From an uncultured Desulfovibrio sp. (GTDB lineage Bacteria > Desulfobacterota > Desulfovibrionia > Desulfovibrionales > Desulfovibrionaceae): DNA of 8,129 nucleotides. Of the stretch, positions 1-5,517 are shown piece after piece. The notes under the pieces are model-generated. The model was not told the origin of the DNA. It saw only the letters and a list, made by a program, of their open reading frames with translations, and did no database searches. Within the stretch, counting starts at the first letter, position 1. The number at the start of each line of letters is the position of its first letter. The translations under genes were made by a program, and so were the position numbers. The DNA is taken from contig URTO01000071.1 of NCBI GenBank assembly GCA_900550745.1, positions 1 through 8,129 of the forward strand. Reading direction: 5' to 3'.

Positions 1-66
1 TCGAATAGATATATCTCTTTCCGGCTTCCCAGCTTATCTGGGGAATGGAATAGGTATAGGTTGCCC
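1..66 (-). other. Foreign-looking segment joined in frame to the MscS gene
   Basis: These bases are about 45% GC by hand count, against about 60% for the rest of the gene. On the minus strand they encode TYSIPQISWEAGKRYIYS after GDVID. MscS proteins normally continue with a beta domain containing a G-x-V-x-x-I-x-x-R-x-T pattern, which is absent. The WEAGKRYIY pattern recalls, from memory, the N-terminal part of Bacteroidales fimbrillin-type proteins. The segment may come from a Bacteroides-like genome through assembly chimerism, or less likely through real recombination. It is too short for certainty. Confidence 0.45.
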
Positions 67-2278
67 CGTCGATGACGTCGCCTTCGTGCAGGGTGCGGCT
101 GAAAATCAGGATGAGGCCCGACAGGAAGTTGTTGACGATGGTTTGCATGCCGAAGCCGATGCCGACGGAGAGGCCCCCGGCGATGACCGCGAGGTTTTCC
201 AGTCCGAACCCAAGGGCCTTCAGGGTAAAGAGGGCGAAGAGCGTCCACAGCCCGTAGGTGATGCCCGTCTGCATGGGCGGGATCAGGGTTTTGTCGATTT
301 TGTATGACTGCGAGGCCACGCGGTTCAGGAACGAGCGGGAGGCTGTGATGGCCGCCCTCGTAATGTAGAACACGCTGACGATGAGGATAAGATGAACCAT
401 GTTGAACGAGGCGGAGCCGACCTGCACGCCGGTGCCGAGGTAATGCAGCAGGAGCAGCGCCCCGCCGGGCATGGCGATGACCCAGAGCACCATGCCGCAC
501 AAGATGAGCAGCAGCACGATGGGCGCGATGAAGGCCGCGACGAGGCCAGCGAGCACGCTGCGCTGGGCGTGCTGCTCACCGTCCTGCACGTCCGAGGAAC
601 GGTTGAGGATCTGGAGCAGGCCGATGATGAACTGGGTGTTGATGGCGAGGCAGTCGACGAGGATGAGCACGAGGATCGCCATGCGCGGCCAGCCGATGGC
701 GGCGATGGCCATGCTGAGCCAGACGGTCAGCCTGTGGACGTGCAGCAGGTTGTTTTCGATGCCGGGAAGCTCACCCGCATGCAGCTCCTTGAGGATGTAC
801 AGCGAAAGCAGGCCCACCGCAATCCAGCCTAAGGAGAGGATGCCGCCGGGCAGGTTGGGATAGCTGAGCAGGATACCGAGGCTTGAGGCGAGGTACATGG
901 GCCAGAGCGGTGTGGGGCCCATCTTTTTGCCGAGGATGAAGCAGCGCATGCCCCATGCGAGGGTCATCTCGCCGCCGATGACGAGGATGCTGCCGAGTAC
1001 GAGCAGCCCACGGAAGAGTTCGCCTTGGCTTCCGAAGGAGGCCCCGACCAGGGCGAGGCCGGAGAACTGCCACAGAAGGCTGCGCAGGATGCCGGATCGG
1101 GCGGCCGTGGGCATGGTGCCGTTCTTTTCGGCACGGACCATGCGGCGGTTGACGAAGAAGACGGCGACGCAGCCCAGGAGCAGCACATTGAGGAAACGCA
1201 GCCCCACGCCCTTCCATGCGGAAGGGTTGCGCGGGATTTCAATGCTCATGCGCAGGTTCATGTTCTGGAGCGTCTTTTCCCACTGTTCGGTGATCCCCTC
1301 CCATGCCACAGGATCGAAGAAGCGGCTCGGGACTGAAAAATAATAGGTCTGCCACAGGCTCGGCAGGTAGCCGGTCACGCTTGTGTGCATCTTCTCTATT
1401 TTGTTGAGCAGATCCGTGGCTGAGGAAAGTTCGAGCGTCAGCCGCTGATCCATTTTGCTGAGCTTGTTCCCAATGCGGTTGATGTTTTTCCACGTCTGCT
1501 GCTGATCGGGGTTCAGCTTTTCCTTGCTGCCCTTTTCCGGGAGGGGCGGGAGGCTCCTTTTCATCTGTTCCAGTGCGGCGATCTTGTCCTTGACCACGTT
1601 TTGCGCGGTCAGGACGGGCTGCATCTGCTGGCGCAGGCCCGATGCCTGCAATACGCCGCGCTGATCGATGGACTCCAGCATGATGGGATCGAGCTTGTGC
1701 GTCCCGGCCAGCGAGAACAGGCGCTGGGCGGCTTCCTCCATGCCGGGAAGGCTCTTGCGGAGCGGATTGATGATCGCCTTGAGGCTCCCGGCCAAGCCGT
1801 CGATCTCGATTTCCATCGCGTTCAGCTCGTCCAGGTTCTGCTTGAACGCCTCTTCCCACACGGCGTCGTCGGAGGCGGTGGACTCGCTTTTCTGCTGGGC
1901 GGCTTCGGCCTCCGCCTGAAGCTTGGCTGCCGCGGCCTCAGCCTCCTGACGCGCCCTTTCTTCGGCCTCCTGCTTGGCCTTGGCCTCCTCTTCGGCCTTG
2001 GCTTTGGCTTCGGCCTCAAGGCGGGCCTTTTCCTCGGCTTCCTGTTTGGCCTTCTCTTCAGCTTCGAGTTTGGCTTTTTCCTTGTCCGTCAGGGAGTCTT
2101 TGCCGGCGGCCTTGCCTGAGGGCGCGTCAGCCGTTTTCTGGCCGGACGCGGCAGGGGCGTCCTTGTCGGAAGCGGCGAGCAGGGGCTGCGCGGAAAGGCT
2201 TGCGCACAGCAGCCCGGCCATCATGAACAGGGCGAAGCGCCCGAACGTGGATCGTGTGAAAAAACGCTGTAGGGACAT
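1..2278 (-). CDS. MscS-superfamily mechanosensitive channel with large periplasmic coiled-coil N-terminus (3' end missing)
   Basis: Reading backwards from ATG 2278-2276 gives 759 open codons that run off the window start. Residues 1-36 look like a signal peptide (basic MSLQRFFTRSTFGRF, hydrophobic core, cleavage near LLAAS). About residues 56-130 are a highly charged Ala/Glu/Lys coiled coil. Residues up to about 340 are helical and soluble, resembling the periplasmic part of MscK/DUF3772-type channels. Several hydrophobic segments follow from about residue 350. The hallmark MscS pore segment is at about 702-717 (GLSVGIGFGMQTIVNN), followed by FLSGLILIFSR and GDVID at 733-737. Such proteins are inner-membrane tension-gated channels that protect against osmotic downshock. 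After residue 737 the expected MscS beta domain is absent and unrelated-looking sequence follows, so the end may belong to another gene. The gene is divergent from the glutamate synthase operon and no functional link is evident. The family call is firm; the subfamily is inferred. Confidence 0.9.
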   Translation of the reverse strand, partial: MSLQRFFTRSTFGRFALFMMAGLLCASLSAQPLLAASDKDAPAASGQKTADAPSGKAAGKDSLTDKEKAKLEAEEKAKQEAEEKARLEAEAKAKAEEEAKAKQEAEERARQEAEAAAAKLQAEAEAAQQKSESTASDDAVWEEAFKQNLDELNAMEIEIDGLAGSLKAIINPLRKSLPGMEEAAQRLFSLAGTHKLDPIMLESIDQRGVLQASGLRQQMQPVLTAQNVVKDKIAALEQMKRSLPPLPEKGSKEKLNPDQQQTWKNINRIGNKLSKMDQRLTLELSSATDLLNKIEKMHTSVTGYLPSLWQTYYFSVPSRFFDPVAWEGITEQWEKTLQNMNLRMSIEIPRNPSAWKGVGLRFLNVLLLGCVAVFFVNRRMVRAEKNGTMPTAARSGILRSLLWQFSGLALVGASFGSQGELFRGLLVLGSILVIGGEMTLAWGMRCFILGKKMGPTPLWPMYLASSLGILLSYPNLPGGILSLGWIAVGLLSLYILKELHAGELPGIENNLLHVHRLTVWLSMAIAAIGWPRMAILVLILVDCLAINTQFIIGLLQILNRSSDVQDGEQHAQRSVLAGLVAAFIAPIVLLLILCGMVLWVIAMPGGALLLLHYLGTGVQVGSASFNMVHLILIVSVFYITRAAITASRSFLNRVASQSYKIDKTLIPPMQTGITYGLWTLFALFTLKALGFGLENLAVIAGGLSVGIGFGMQTIVNNFLSGLILIFSRTLHEGDVIDGATYTYSIPQISWEAGKRYIYS
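1890..2110 (-). repeat. Low-complexity coding repeat for the Ala/Glu/Lys coiled coil of the MscS protein
   Basis: The DNA is a degenerate run of GCC, GAG/GAA and AAG/AAA codons, giving units like KAKLEAEEKAKQEAEEKAR repeated for about 70 residues with almost no hydrophobic side chains. It resembles the TolA-like extended helical stalks of periplasmic proteins. It probably spaces the N-terminus away from the membrane domain, which is inference. Such repeats can expand or contract by slippage, so length may vary between strains. Confidence 0.75.
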
Positions 2279-2287
2279 GGTCTTCTA

Positions 2288-2292
2288 TCCTT
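2288..2292 (-). promoter_or_regulatory. Ribosome binding site of the MscS gene
   Basis: On the minus strand AAGGA sits nine bases before ATG 2278. This supports that start, which also gives a well-formed signal peptide. Confidence 0.6.
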
Positions 2293-2480
2293 TATCAACT
2301 CGAAAAGATGTTCCCGTTCATACGGCAAAGCGTCAGGCCATGCAAGGCCGTTTGCCTGCGGAACGGGGGATGGGGCGGTTCGTGCCGTAGGCGGGCCATC
2401 AGGAAGGAATGCCGTGTGAGCGCGCTGCCGCCTCGCTGGGCAAGGAAATATAAGGAAAGGGGCATTGGGGAGGTGTTTTG

Positions 2481-2537
2481 ATGAAAAAAAACGAATATTA
2501 CAATTTTGTAAAAATAGAACAAAAATCGAATGAATGA
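2481..2537 (+). CDS. Possible 18-residue small ORF
   Basis: ATG 2481 follows GGGGAGG (core GGAGG 2469-2473) with a seven-base spacer, an ideal ribosome binding site in otherwise non-coding DNA. The frame reads MKKNEYYNFVKIEQKSNE and stops at TGA 2535-2537. The peptide is polar and basic, with no membrane segment or signal, and I do not recognise it. It contains three Glu and one Gln but no run that would mark a leader-peptide attenuator. It ends 66 bases before the main operon promoter, so it would need its own transcript or an upstream start. A chance ORF in AT-rich DNA is a serious alternative. Confidence 0.22.
   Translation: MKKNEYYNFVKIEQKSNE
2498..2511. promoter_or_regulatory. Palindrome TTACAATTTTGTAA, candidate operator (distal copy)
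   Basis: The sequence is a perfect inverted repeat of TTACAA and TTGTAA around a two-base centre. Its core ACAATTTTGTA recurs exactly at 2619-2629, inside the operon promoter. A palindrome duplicated upstream of and within a promoter is typical of a dimeric repressor or activator site. I cannot name the regulator. AT-rich sequence makes chance palindromes more likely. Confidence 0.35.
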
Positions 2538-2554
2538 ATTGATACCTAAAAATA

Positions 2555-2583
2555 AGTATGTTATTGGCTCATTGAATCGTCAA
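2555..2583 (-). promoter_or_regulatory. Weak candidate promoter for the MscS gene
   Basis: On the minus strand TTGACG (2583-2578) and CATACT (2560-2555) are separated by 17 bases, matching the sigma70 consensus at 5 of 6 and 4 of 6 positions. It would leave a leader of about 270 bases before ATG 2278. Other AT-rich hexamers nearby could serve as well. Confidence 0.2.
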
Positions 2584-2603
2584 ACAGGATATGTATTTTT
2601 CTT

Positions 2604-2633
2604 TTGACATTTGAAATAACAATTTTGTATAAC
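2604..2633 (+). promoter_or_regulatory. Sigma70-type promoter of the glutamate synthase operon
   Basis: A perfect -35 box TTGACA (2604-2609) lies 18 bases before TATAAC (2628-2633), a 5 of 6 match to the -10 box. Transcription would start near 2640, leaving a leader of about 140 bases. An eight-base palindrome ACACGTGT (2632-2639) sits at the expected start point, and the ACAATTTTGTA repeat overlaps the spacer and -10. I saw no sigma54 (GG-N10-GC) promoter in this gap. Confidence 0.65.
2619..2629. promoter_or_regulatory. ACAATTTTGTA, candidate operator (promoter copy)
   Basis: This is the second exact copy of the 11-base core, 119 bases from the first. It covers the spacer and the first two bases of the -10 element of the 2604-2633 promoter. 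A protein bound here would block RNA polymerase, so repression is the simplest reading. This is inference from position only. Confidence 0.35.
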
Positions 2634-2644
2634 ACGTGTGTCGC

Positions 2645-2676
2645 CGGGCCGGAAGCGGCCCGCCAAGGGCCTTTTT
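2645..2676 (+). promoter_or_regulatory. Leader with mutually exclusive hairpins, candidate transcription attenuator
   Basis: CGGGCCG (2645-2651) pairs with CGGCCCG (2656-2662) across a GAAG loop. The inner part of that right arm, GGCCC (2657-2661), can instead pair with GGGCC (2667-2671) across a five-base loop, and this second hairpin runs straight into TTTTT (2672-2676). Only one can form at a time. The second resembles an intrinsic terminator, the first an antiterminator. No plus-strand gene lies upstream that would need a terminator here, so it should act on the glutamate synthase transcript that starts about 5 bases earlier. The terminator stem has only five GC pairs, so strength is uncertain. 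No known riboswitch class is recognised. Confidence 0.45.
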
Positions 2677-2685
2677 GTATTGCTG

Positions 2686-2702
2686 CGGGCGGTTGCCGCC
2701 CG
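2686..2702 (+). promoter_or_regulatory. GC-rich leader hairpin
   Basis: CGGGCGG (2686-2692) pairs perfectly with CCGCCCG (2696-2702) across a TTG loop, extendable by a G-U and a U-A pair. No T tract follows, so it is not a terminator. It may stabilise the leader or be part of a larger fold with the hairpins on either side. Confidence 0.4.
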
Positions 2703-2736
2703 TACGGGAAACGCGGGATGGCGCGCCGTCACGAGC

Positions 2737-2754
2737 CCCGCCGCGCGTGGCGGG
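2737..2754 (+). promoter_or_regulatory. Hairpin upstream of the first ribosome binding site
   Basis: CCCGCC (2737-2742) pairs with GGCGGG (2749-2754) around GCGCGT. It ends 16 bases before the GGAGG at 2771, near enough to influence ribosome loading. GC-rich DNA makes some chance pairing expected. Confidence 0.3.
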
Positions 2755-2770
2755 CAATCCGTATGAGGAT

Positions 2771-2775
2771 GGAGG
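2771..2775 (+). promoter_or_regulatory. Ribosome binding site deciding the amidotransferase start
   Basis: GGAGG lies five bases before ATG 2781. The frame is open further upstream (in-frame ATGs at 2718, 2763 and 2769). The 2781 start is preferred because it puts Cys at position 2, as class II amidotransferases require. Confidence 0.8.
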
Positions 2776-2780
2776 AAGCT

Positions 2781-3887
2781 ATGTGCAGAATCGGAGCGAT
2801 CAAAAGCAAGGTGCCGGTCGAACCGGCAAAAGCGTTGTATTTGATGCTTCCCCAACAGGAAGGGCATGACAATTCGGGTTATGCCATGGTGATGCAGGAT
2901 CTGTACGGCGTGTTCGAGGGTCATAAGGACAAGCCGCTGCTGTCGCTGGCCTGCACGCCGCGCGGCGTCAGGATGGTCGATGCGTATATGGCGGAGCAGG
3001 GGTTCGAGCAGGTGTTGGAGTGGCTTCCGGACGTGGATCGGCGGCCCGGCCTCGATATCAAGGCCATGCCCTGTTATGTGTTCCGTAACTACGAGTATCC
3101 CGAAGCCTACAGGGGACGCCCGCAGGCCGAGCGTGAGGAACTCCTGCTCGACACGCGGCTTGCCCTGCGCCGGATGCTGGAAAAGGACGGGCAGGGGTTC
3201 GTCTATTCCTTCTGGCCCGACGTGCTGACCTTGAAGGAAATCGGCGATCCCCGCGACATCGCCGCCTATTTCCGGCTGTGGGACGGGGACGGCCCCCTGC
3301 GGGCGAAGAGCATCGTGACCCAGTGCCGCCAGAACACGAACTACGACATCGTCCGGTATGCGGCGCATCCGTTCTTCCTTCAGGGCTATACCCTGTGCGC
3401 CAACGGGGAAAACACGTTCTATACGAAGAACACGGAGTACCAGAAGTCGTTGCACCGGGGATACGTCGGGTTCGAGTCGGACTCGCAGAATTTTCTCTAC
3501 ACCCTGCATTACGTACTGCGCGAACTGAAGTGGCCCCTCAAGTATTTCAAGCACGTCATTACGCCGCTGCCCTTTGCGGAAGCGGAACGGCGCGGCGACC
3601 GCAAGGTGCTGAGCCTCATCCGCGAATCCCTCGCCCATCTCGAAATCAACGGCCCCAACACGATCATCGCCGTGCTCCCTGACGGAAGCATGATGACGTG
3701 CTGCGACTCCAAAAAGCTGCGCCCTGTGGTTGTGGGCGGCGACGGGACGACCATGGCGATTTCCTCCGAAGTCTGCGGGCTGAATGCGGTGCTGCCCGAT
3801 CGGGATGCCTCGCGGGACATCTATCCCCACGAGCGGGAAGTCGTGCTCATCAATAACGATTTGGCGGTGCAAAGATGGAATCAGTGA
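2781..3887 (+). CDS. Glutamate synthase, class II glutamine amidotransferase subunit (archaeal type)
   Basis: The product is 368 residues and begins MCRIGAIKSK. Removal of Met would expose Cys2, the N-terminal nucleophile that hydrolyses glutamine to glutamate and ammonia in Ntn-type class II amidotransferases. Further family features in order are QEGHDNSGYA (about 26-35, the counterpart of RGxDSxG), ANGE (207-210) with the oxyanion-hole Asn208-Gly209, FESDSQNFLY (the SDT/SDS region), CCDSKKLRPVVVG and AISSE. In full-length GltB this domain is fused to the synthase; here it is free-standing, as in split archaeal-type enzymes. It is the first gene of the operon, and its stop overlaps the next start by 13 bases, so translational coupling is likely. 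Ammonia would be passed to the synthase subunit. The canonical HNG motif reads ANG here. A stand-alone amidotransferase for another pathway is unlikely given the neighbours. Confidence 0.9.
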   Translation: MCRIGAIKSKVPVEPAKALYLMLPQQEGHDNSGYAMVMQDLYGVFEGHKDKPLLSLACTPRGVRMVDAYMAEQGFEQVLEWLPDVDRRPGLDIKAMPCYVFRNYEYPEAYRGRPQAEREELLLDTRLALRRMLEKDGQGFVYSFWPDVLTLKEIGDPRDIAAYFRLWDGDGPLRAKSIVTQCRQNTNYDIVRYAAHPFFLQGYTLCANGENTFYTKNTEYQKSLHRGYVGFESDSQNFLYTLHYVLRELKWPLKYFKHVITPLPFAEAERRGDRKVLSLIRESLAHLEINGPNTIIAVLPDGSMMTCCDSKKLRPVVVGGDGTTMAISSEVCGLNAVLPDRDASRDIYPHEREVVLINNDLAVQRWNQ

Positions 3888-5506
3888 CCACGCAGGACAT
3901 TGGCGTCAACGATTTGAGGTGGATCATCGACTATCGGCCTGAGCGCTGCACCATGTGCGGCAGCTGCGTGGCGGGGTGCACCTTGAACGCGCTTGAGGTC
4001 GCGGTCATGAGGCAGGATCTGACGGTCTCCCGTGCGAGCCGGCCGGAACCGGTTCGGGAGCACCTGGCCCGTCCCGTCATCCGGCAGAAGGCGAGCCTTG
4101 GCGAATCGTGCGTCGGCTGCGGCATGTGTGAAAAAGTGTGCCCCAATCAGGCCATCCGCCCCGTCCGCAACCCTGACAGTAGATATGCGCTGCTGGCCCG
4201 GACGGACGGCCCCACCAAGCGCGGCGGGCGGACCAATCTGAACGCGCAGCGCACCCTTGATCACATCGTCGTGGGCCGCATCAGCCAGATGACCGACCCG
4301 GCGCTGGATTCCGAGCGGCATACCTTTGACATTCTGGCCCCGTTCGGGCGTGTGCTCCTGCCCGGAGAGCTTCCTTTGCGCGCCGAGGGCGGCGAACTCA
4401 GGCTTGAGGGGAAAACGCCCCCGTTGCACTGGATTTATCCGGTCATTTTCAGCGATATGTCCATCGGCGCGCTGTCCACGCGGGCGTGGGAGGCCATTGC
4501 GCTGGCTACGGCCTACCTCAACGAGCAATGCGGCCTTCCCGTGCGCATGAGTTCGGGCGAGGGCGGTATGCCCGTCAAGCTGTTGGAATCCGAGCGGCTC
4601 AAGTACATGATCCTGCAAATCGCTTCCGGGCATTTCGGCTGGAACCGCATCATCAAGGCCATGCCCCGCATGAAGGCGGACCCGGCGGGCATCCTGATCA
4701 AGATAGGGCAGGGCGCCAAGCCCGGCGACGGCGGCCTGCTCCCCGCCGCCAAGGTGGCCCCGCACATTCAGGCCATCCGCGGCGTCCCAAAGGCGACCCT
4801 GCATTCGCCGCCGAACCATCAGGGGCTTTATTCCATCGAAGAATCGGTCCAGAAGATGCACTTGTCCCTGAACGCTGCCTTCGGGTTCCGCGTTCCCGTG
4901 GCCATCAAGTGCGCGGCCTCGGCAACGTCCGTATCGGTCTACAACAACCTGCTCCGCGATCCGTACAAAATCTGCGGCGGGTTCTTTATCGACGGCATTC
5001 AGGGCGGCACCGGCGCGGCGAATGAGGTTTCGCTCGATCATACGGGGCATCCGGTGGTTTCCAAGTTGCGCGACTGCTACCTCGCCGCCGTGCGGCAGGG
5101 ATTGCAGGGGCAGATCCCGTTGTGGGCGGGCGGCGGCATCGGCATGACCGGGACGGCGGCGGCCGACGCCTTCAAGATGATCTGCCTCGGCGCGAACGGC
5201 GTGTTCCTCGGCAAGATCCTCATTCAGCTTCTGGGATGCGTGGGCAATGAGCAGGGCCGCTGCAACGCCTGCTCCACGGGCAGATGCCCCACCGGCATCT
5301 GTACGCAGGATCCGCGCCTCGTCCATCGGCTGGACGTCGATCGCGGCGCTCAAAATATTGTAGATTATATGCTGGCGTTGGACGGCGAACTGCGCAAACT
5401 GATGGCTCCCATCGGCAACAGTTCGCTGCCGGTGGGCCGTTCCGACGCTCTTGTGACGACGGACAGGGCCGTGGCCGACAAGCTCGGCATCCAATACGTG
5501 TGCTAG
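3875..5506 (+). CDS. gltB: Glutamate synthase core subunit: dicluster ferredoxin plus FMN synthase domain
   Basis: The product is 543 residues. An N-terminal ferredoxin module has Cys25/28/31/35 and Cys79/82/85/89, each CX2CX2CX3C, for two [4Fe-4S] clusters. From about residue 185 to 490 is the Glu_synthase TIM-barrel domain, which binds FMN and makes glutamate from 2-oxoglutarate and ammonia. It shows SSGEGG, QGAKPGDGGLLP (279-290), SPPNHQGLYSIEE, DGIQGGTGAA (373-382) and AGGGIGMTG. Near the C-terminus C455, C463, C466, C471 and C476, ending GRCPTGICTQ, correspond to the cluster-binding loop of GltS. Electrons would pass through the ferredoxin clusters to this centre and FMN. The gene overlaps the upstream stop; an in-frame GTG at 3884 sharing GTGA with that stop is an alternative start three codons in. 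The amidotransferase and GXGXG domains are encoded next door, which defines the split arrangement. Confidence 0.92.
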   Translation: MESVTTQDIGVNDLRWIIDYRPERCTMCGSCVAGCTLNALEVAVMRQDLTVSRASRPEPVREHLARPVIRQKASLGESCVGCGMCEKVCPNQAIRPVRNPDSRYALLARTDGPTKRGGRTNLNAQRTLDHIVVGRISQMTDPALDSERHTFDILAPFGRVLLPGELPLRAEGGELRLEGKTPPLHWIYPVIFSDMSIGALSTRAWEAIALATAYLNEQCGLPVRMSSGEGGMPVKLLESERLKYMILQIASGHFGWNRIIKAMPRMKADPAGILIKIGQGAKPGDGGLLPAAKVAPHIQAIRGVPKATLHSPPNHQGLYSIEESVQKMHLSLNAAFGFRVPVAIKCAASATSVSVYNNLLRDPYKICGGFFIDGIQGGTGAANEVSLDHTGHPVVSKLRDCYLAAVRQGLQGQIPLWAGGGIGMTGTAAADAFKMICLGANGVFLGKILIQLLGCVGNEQGRCNACSTGRCPTGICTQDPRLVHRLDVDRGAQNIVDYMLALDGELRKLMAPIGNSSLPVGRSDALVTTDRAVADKLGIQYVC

Positions 5507-5510
5507 GAGG
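5505..5510 (+). promoter_or_regulatory. Ribosome binding site of the third operon gene
   Basis: AGGAGG overlaps the TAG stop (5504-5506) of the synthase gene and lies seven bases before ATG 5518. This fixes the start and implies that ribosomes finishing one gene load onto the next. The frame is open upstream of 5518, but that part is out-of-frame reading through the synthase gene. Confidence 0.85.
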
Positions 5511-5517
5511 GCGCGAC

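Larger units (their letters stand above)
2279..2780. other. Divergent intergenic regulatory region
   Basis: This 502-bp gap separates the minus-strand MscS gene from the plus-strand glutamate synthase operon. Bases 2293-2460 are moderately GC-rich, and I see no convincing gene or motif there. Bases 2475-2640 are strongly AT-rich and hold the promoter elements and palindromes listed separately. Bases 2640-2760 turn GC-rich again and are packed with hairpins. The layout fits two divergent promoters in the AT-rich core, each with an untranslated leader. Confidence 0.7.

Noticed and set aside
392..2119. Plus-strand open frames across the MscS gene
   Set aside because: They are complements of the minus-strand coding sequence; the Leu/Phe-Gly-rich one at 1601-2119 is simply the reverse of the coiled-coil repeat.
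2564..2582. Possible sigma54 promoter (TTGGCTC...)
   Set aside because: The downstream dinucleotide at the required spacing is CG rather than GC, and no TTGC-like -12 element is present.
2645..2760. Known glutamine riboswitch or other aptamer
   Set aside because: No recognisable conserved riboswitch core is visible; only simple GC hairpins can be supported.
2604..2780. N-terminal extension of the amidotransferase from upstream in-frame ATGs
   Set aside because: It would bury the Cys nucleophile inside the chain and translate the promoter and leader hairpins; the GGAGG before 2781 fits the shorter start.
2580..3872. 430-codon minus-strand frame opposite the amidotransferase
   Set aside because: It covers the promoter, leader and amidotransferase in antisense and has no plausible ribosome site or motifs.
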